Assembly: GCA_964523975.1 (NCBI GenBank)
Contig: CAZGBM010000085.1
Coordinates: 1-6,909, forward strand
Length of the DNA stretch: 6,909 nucleotides
Direction: 5' to 3'
Source of the DNA: JAFGHJ01 sp964523975
GTDB taxonomy: Bacteria > Hydrothermota > UBA3072
The number at the start of each line of letters is the position of its first letter. Position 1 is the first letter of the stretch. Below the pieces are notes generated by a model. That model made no database searches. It was not told the DNA's origin and was given only the letters and a program-made list of their open reading frames with translations. The translations under genes and the position numbers were made by a program. This document shows, one piece after another, positions 5,528 through 6,909 of the stretch.

Positions 5528-5752
5528 ATGGATACAAAAAAGAAAATAGAAATCAATCCTAAGGTAATGATGGGAAAACCTGTAATTAAGGGGACTCGGA
5601 TAACCGTAGAATTAATTTTGAAAAAGTTAAGTGAAGGTATTCCTAAAAACGATTTGTTAGATGCCTATCCTAACATTACGGAAGACGATATCCGGGCAGC
5701 TCTTGCGTATGCGGCAGAATCTCTTTCTTTCGAAGAAACCGTAAAGCTTTAG
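5528..5752 (+). CDS. DUF433 antitoxin-like protein (solo)
   Basis: A 74-residue protein with the full DUF433 (PF04255, COG2442) signature: INPKVMMGKPVIKGTRITVELIL (9-31), LSEGIPKNDLLDAYPNITEDDI (34-55), then ALAYAAESL (58-66). The fold is helix-turn-helix-like, and DUF433 proteins are usually the antitoxin or regulator of a DUF5615 PIN-like toxin encoded directly downstream. Here no toxin follows: the next 150 bases hold only a short frame beginning ATGCGTTTTC, which starts like a DUF5615 gene (MRF) but diverges at once. It may be an orphan, a deletion scar, or may act on the DUF5615 protein of the next pair. A GGAAGG site precedes the ATG by three bases. About 40-45 percent of residues appear shared with the second DUF433 protein. 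Confidence 0.88.
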   Translation: MDTKKKIEINPKVMMGKPVIKGTRITVELILKKLSEGIPKNDLLDAYPNITEDDIRAALAYAAESLSFEETVKL

Positions 5753-5905
5753 ATTAATGCGTTTTCATCCTTTGCGCCCTTTGTATCCTCTCGAATGTGG
5801 CATTTATCTGTAATAATGCCAAAATCTAATCGTTGACTTTTTGCAACTAAATATTTATAATTTATTGTAACAAAAAGTAATATGAATTTTAACAAGGGAG
5901 GATAA
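5753..5905 (+). promoter_or_regulatory. Promoter and leader of the DUF433-DUF5615 operon
   Basis: Within this gap, TTGACT (5833-5838) and a perfect TATAAT (5856-5861) are separated by exactly 17 bases, giving a strong sigma-70 promoter with a predicted start near 5868. The leader then carries AAGGGAGG (5894-5901), 4 bases before a TTG start codon. The first part of the gap shows no gene. Confidence 0.75.
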
Positions 5906-6151
5906 TTGGCAAAAAATGATCCTTACGAGGGTAGGATAGTTATTGATCCAAACATACACTTTGGAAAACCTTGTATCAAAGGCACACGCATCACTGTAGA
6001 AGATGTACTCGAAATCATACAGGAGGGTATCTCCTTTACAGAAATAACAAAAAAATATTACCCGGATTTGACTTTAGAGGATGTTAAAGCCTGTGCCAAA
6101 TATGCGGCCGACATTGTTCGTTCTGAAGAAATTCATGTTCGAACAAAATGA
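5906..6151 (+). CDS. DUF433 antitoxin of the DUF433-DUF5615 pair
   Basis: An 81-residue DUF433 protein: IVIDPNIHFGKPCIKGTRIT (11-30), VEDVLEIIQEGISFTEI (31-47), YYPDLTLEDVKACAKYAADI (51-70). The start is a TTG at 5906-5908, chosen because AAGGGAGG lies right before it and no ATG is available in frame before the conserved domain. Its stop overlaps the next gene's start in ATGA (6148-6151), the classic sign of a tightly coupled two-gene toxin-antitoxin operon. It probably binds the toxin and the promoter upstream. The use of TTG may lower its translation relative to expectation, but the strong ribosome-binding site compensates. Confidence 0.9.
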   Translation: MAKNDPYEGRIVIDPNIHFGKPCIKGTRITVEDVLEIIQEGISFTEITKKYYPDLTLEDVKACAKYAADIVRSEEIHVRTK

Positions 6152-6522
6152 GGCTCTTAATTGATCAAGATATTTACCATTTTACAATCGAATGGTTCAA
6201 AAAAGAAGGGCATGACGTAATAACGGCAAGTGAGTTAGGAATGTCAAGAGCTTCAGATGAAAAACTTCTCGATAAAGCTAAGGAACTCAATAGAATATTC
6301 GTTACAAGAGACAAAGACTTCGGAGCTTTAGTATTCCTCAAGAACAAAGTATCGTGTGGAGTTATTCTTTTAAGGTCGACTCCTGAAGATATTGAAGAGA
6401 CTCAAGCAGAGCTAAAATCACTTTTTGAAGAATATGAAGAAAAGGAACTTTATAATCTTTTCTGTGTTGTTGAACCCAATCAATACAGAATAAGACATTT
6501 GCCCCATATCAAAACCAACTAA
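6148..6522 (+). CDS. DUF5615 PIN-like toxin
   Basis: A 124-residue protein of the DUF5615 family (PF18480), a PIN-like nuclease fold. Visible landmarks: MRLLIDQDI with D6 (acidic active-site position), GHDVITASELGMSRASDEKLL with D37 (21-41), NRIFVTRDKDFGALVF with D55 and D57 (48-63), and CGVILLR (70-76). These acidic residues match those expected to bind metal in PIN nucleases, so the protein looks intact. The start overlaps the DUF433 stop by ATGA. RNA cleavage is the expected activity from the fold; direct proof for this family is limited. The C-terminal part, after about residue 110, follows the usual ...YRIRHLP ending. Confidence 0.92.
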   Translation: MRLLIDQDIYHFTIEWFKKEGHDVITASELGMSRASDEKLLDKAKELNRIFVTRDKDFGALVFLKNKVSCGVILLRSTPEDIEETQAELKSLFEEYEEKELYNLFCVVEPNQYRIRHLPHIKTN

Positions 6523-6605
6523 CCTAAACAATCCCACAAATCCAATAAACCTAATCAACTGTATTTCAGGTTGGCATATCGATGTAAAATCTCTTATTTT
6601 TCCTT

Positions 6606-6685
6606 AAAACAATCATACCTTACCAAGAGACAAAAAGGGAGAAACGATGAGTAAAATAGAAAAATTCGAAGATATAAAAAAATAG
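6606..6685 (+). pseudogene. Stub C of an S23-like four-helix-bundle gene
   Basis: ATG at 6647 with an AGGGAG site opens MSKIEKFEDIKK and then stops (TAG 6683-6685). The first ten residues match stub B, and several codon differences are silent (AAG/AAA, GAG/GAA, GAC/GAT). This suggests that both derive from once-functional gene copies that diverged before decay. The 41-base leader (6606-6646) aligns without gaps to that of stub B. The rest of the gene is replaced by short repeats. Confidence 0.65.
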
Positions 6686-6689
6686 GATT

Positions 6690-6721
6690 GTTAGAGTGTT
6701 AGAAGGTTAGAACGTTATTGG
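6690..6721 (+). repeat. Octamer tandem repeat after stub C
   Basis: GTTAGAGT, GTTAGAAG, GTTAGAAC and GTTATTGG follow one another with an exact 8-base period: three close copies plus one diverged. It begins 5 bases after the stop codon of stub C. Confidence 0.6.
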
Positions 6722-6871
6722 AAAATTATGATATTTAAGAAGAAAATTAAGAGAAAAACCGAAGGATTAAAATATCAAAACCCAGGTTTTAAAAACATCT
6801 AAGCTAATTAGAAAAAATCGGGCTCTCAATGGGTTCCACGAAAACCGAGAACTTAACGAACTCCACATTTT
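6722..6871. other. Non-coding tail without a recognisable gene
   Basis: Only short frames are present here. A small palindrome, AAAACC-CA-GGTTTT, lies at 6777-6790. The words ATATTTAA and GAAAATTAA near 6730-6750 resemble the downstream part of stub B, but alignment is loose. I see nothing else that can be supported. Confidence 0.4.
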
Positions 6872-6872
6872 A

Positions 6873-6905
6873 GGGTATTGACAAATTACCCAAAATGGGT
6901 ACATT
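6873..6905 (+). promoter_or_regulatory. Candidate promoter with GGGTA/TACCC operator repeats at the window end
   Basis: A perfect TTGACA (6878-6883) is followed at 16 bases by TACATT (6900-6905, 4 of 6 to TATAAT). A GGGTA at 6873-6877 and the palindrome TACCCA-AAA-TGGGTA (6887-6901) give three alternating half-sites that bracket the -35 and fill the spacer. This is the layout of an autoregulated promoter driving a gene beyond the window edge. Confidence 0.45.
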
Positions 6906-6909
6906 ACAA

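Noticed and set aside
6545..6580. AACCT/AGGTT inverted repeat after the DUF5615 gene as a terminator
   Set aside because: Arms are only 5 bp with a long loop and no T tract follows.
4382..6685. Four-helix-bundle stubs as the Avd part of a diversity-generating retroelement
   Set aside because: Avd belongs to a related fold, but no reverse transcriptase, template repeat or variable repeat is present and all copies are truncated.
1..6909. CRISPR array, tRNA, rRNA or integrase attachment site
   Set aside because: No regularly spaced 20-40 base repeats, no cloverleaf-like sequence and no integrase gene were seen by eye; the only tandem array is the short octamer repeat at 6690-6721.

Overview
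The window is AT-rich bacterial DNA. It reads as the edge of a cell-surface polysaccharide or lipid-sugar gene cluster (about 1-3640, all minus strand) that runs into an accessory zone of toxin-antitoxin genes and decayed mobile or repeat-like sequence (about 3700-6909). The families seen are a bacterial sugar transferase, a DUF362 protein, a UbiA-type polyprenyl-phosphate phosphoribosyltransferase, a PHP hydrolase, DUF433/DUF5615, PemK/MazF, a Y1-type transposase and S23-like four-helix-bundle genes. This mixture is common in environmental and candidate-phylum bacteria. No rRNA, tRNA or other phylogenetic marker is present, so I cannot name the lineage.

Region 1 (1-3640, minus strand). In transcription order: a short two-helix membrane ORF that looks like the start of a flippase-type protein, overlapping a PHP-domain phosphoesterase by 11 nt; a gap holding a remnant that resembles an AbiEi-type antitoxin; a prenyltransferase of the decaprenyl-phosphate phosphoribosyltransferase type; a DUF362 protein; a 384-base gap; and the first 48 codons of a polyprenyl-phosphate sugar transferase that leaves the window at base 1. 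Two enzymes here (prenyltransferase and sugar transferase) load sugars onto a polyprenyl phosphate carrier, so envelope glycan assembly is the reasonable inference. The roles of DUF362 and PHP are not established.

Region 2 (3700-4512). A solo Y1/REP-associated-type transposase gene that is dead or dying: both histidines of its HUH motif are replaced and its C-terminus is cut off by a frameshift. Ahead of it lie a short leader ORF with a strong Shine-Dalgarno sequence, a degenerate second copy of that ORF's start, and an intrinsic-terminator hairpin.

Region 3 (4513-6909). A ribbon-helix-helix antitoxin and PemK/MazF toxin pair (minus strand) has a near-consensus promoter overlapped by a repeated candidate operator. 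A solo DUF433 gene and a complete DUF433-DUF5615 pair (plus strand) follow. Three plus-strand stubs of an S23-like four-helix-bundle gene (from 4382, 5352 and 6647) keep only the 5' end of the gene, and each is followed by short TTAG/TTGG-rich repeats. They sit before, between and after the toxin-antitoxin modules. The window ends in a candidate promoter surrounded by GGGTA/TACCC repeats that reads out of the window.

The most interesting pattern is the repeated family of truncated four-helix-bundle stubs bracketing the toxin-antitoxin modules. I see no complete novel multi-gene system.
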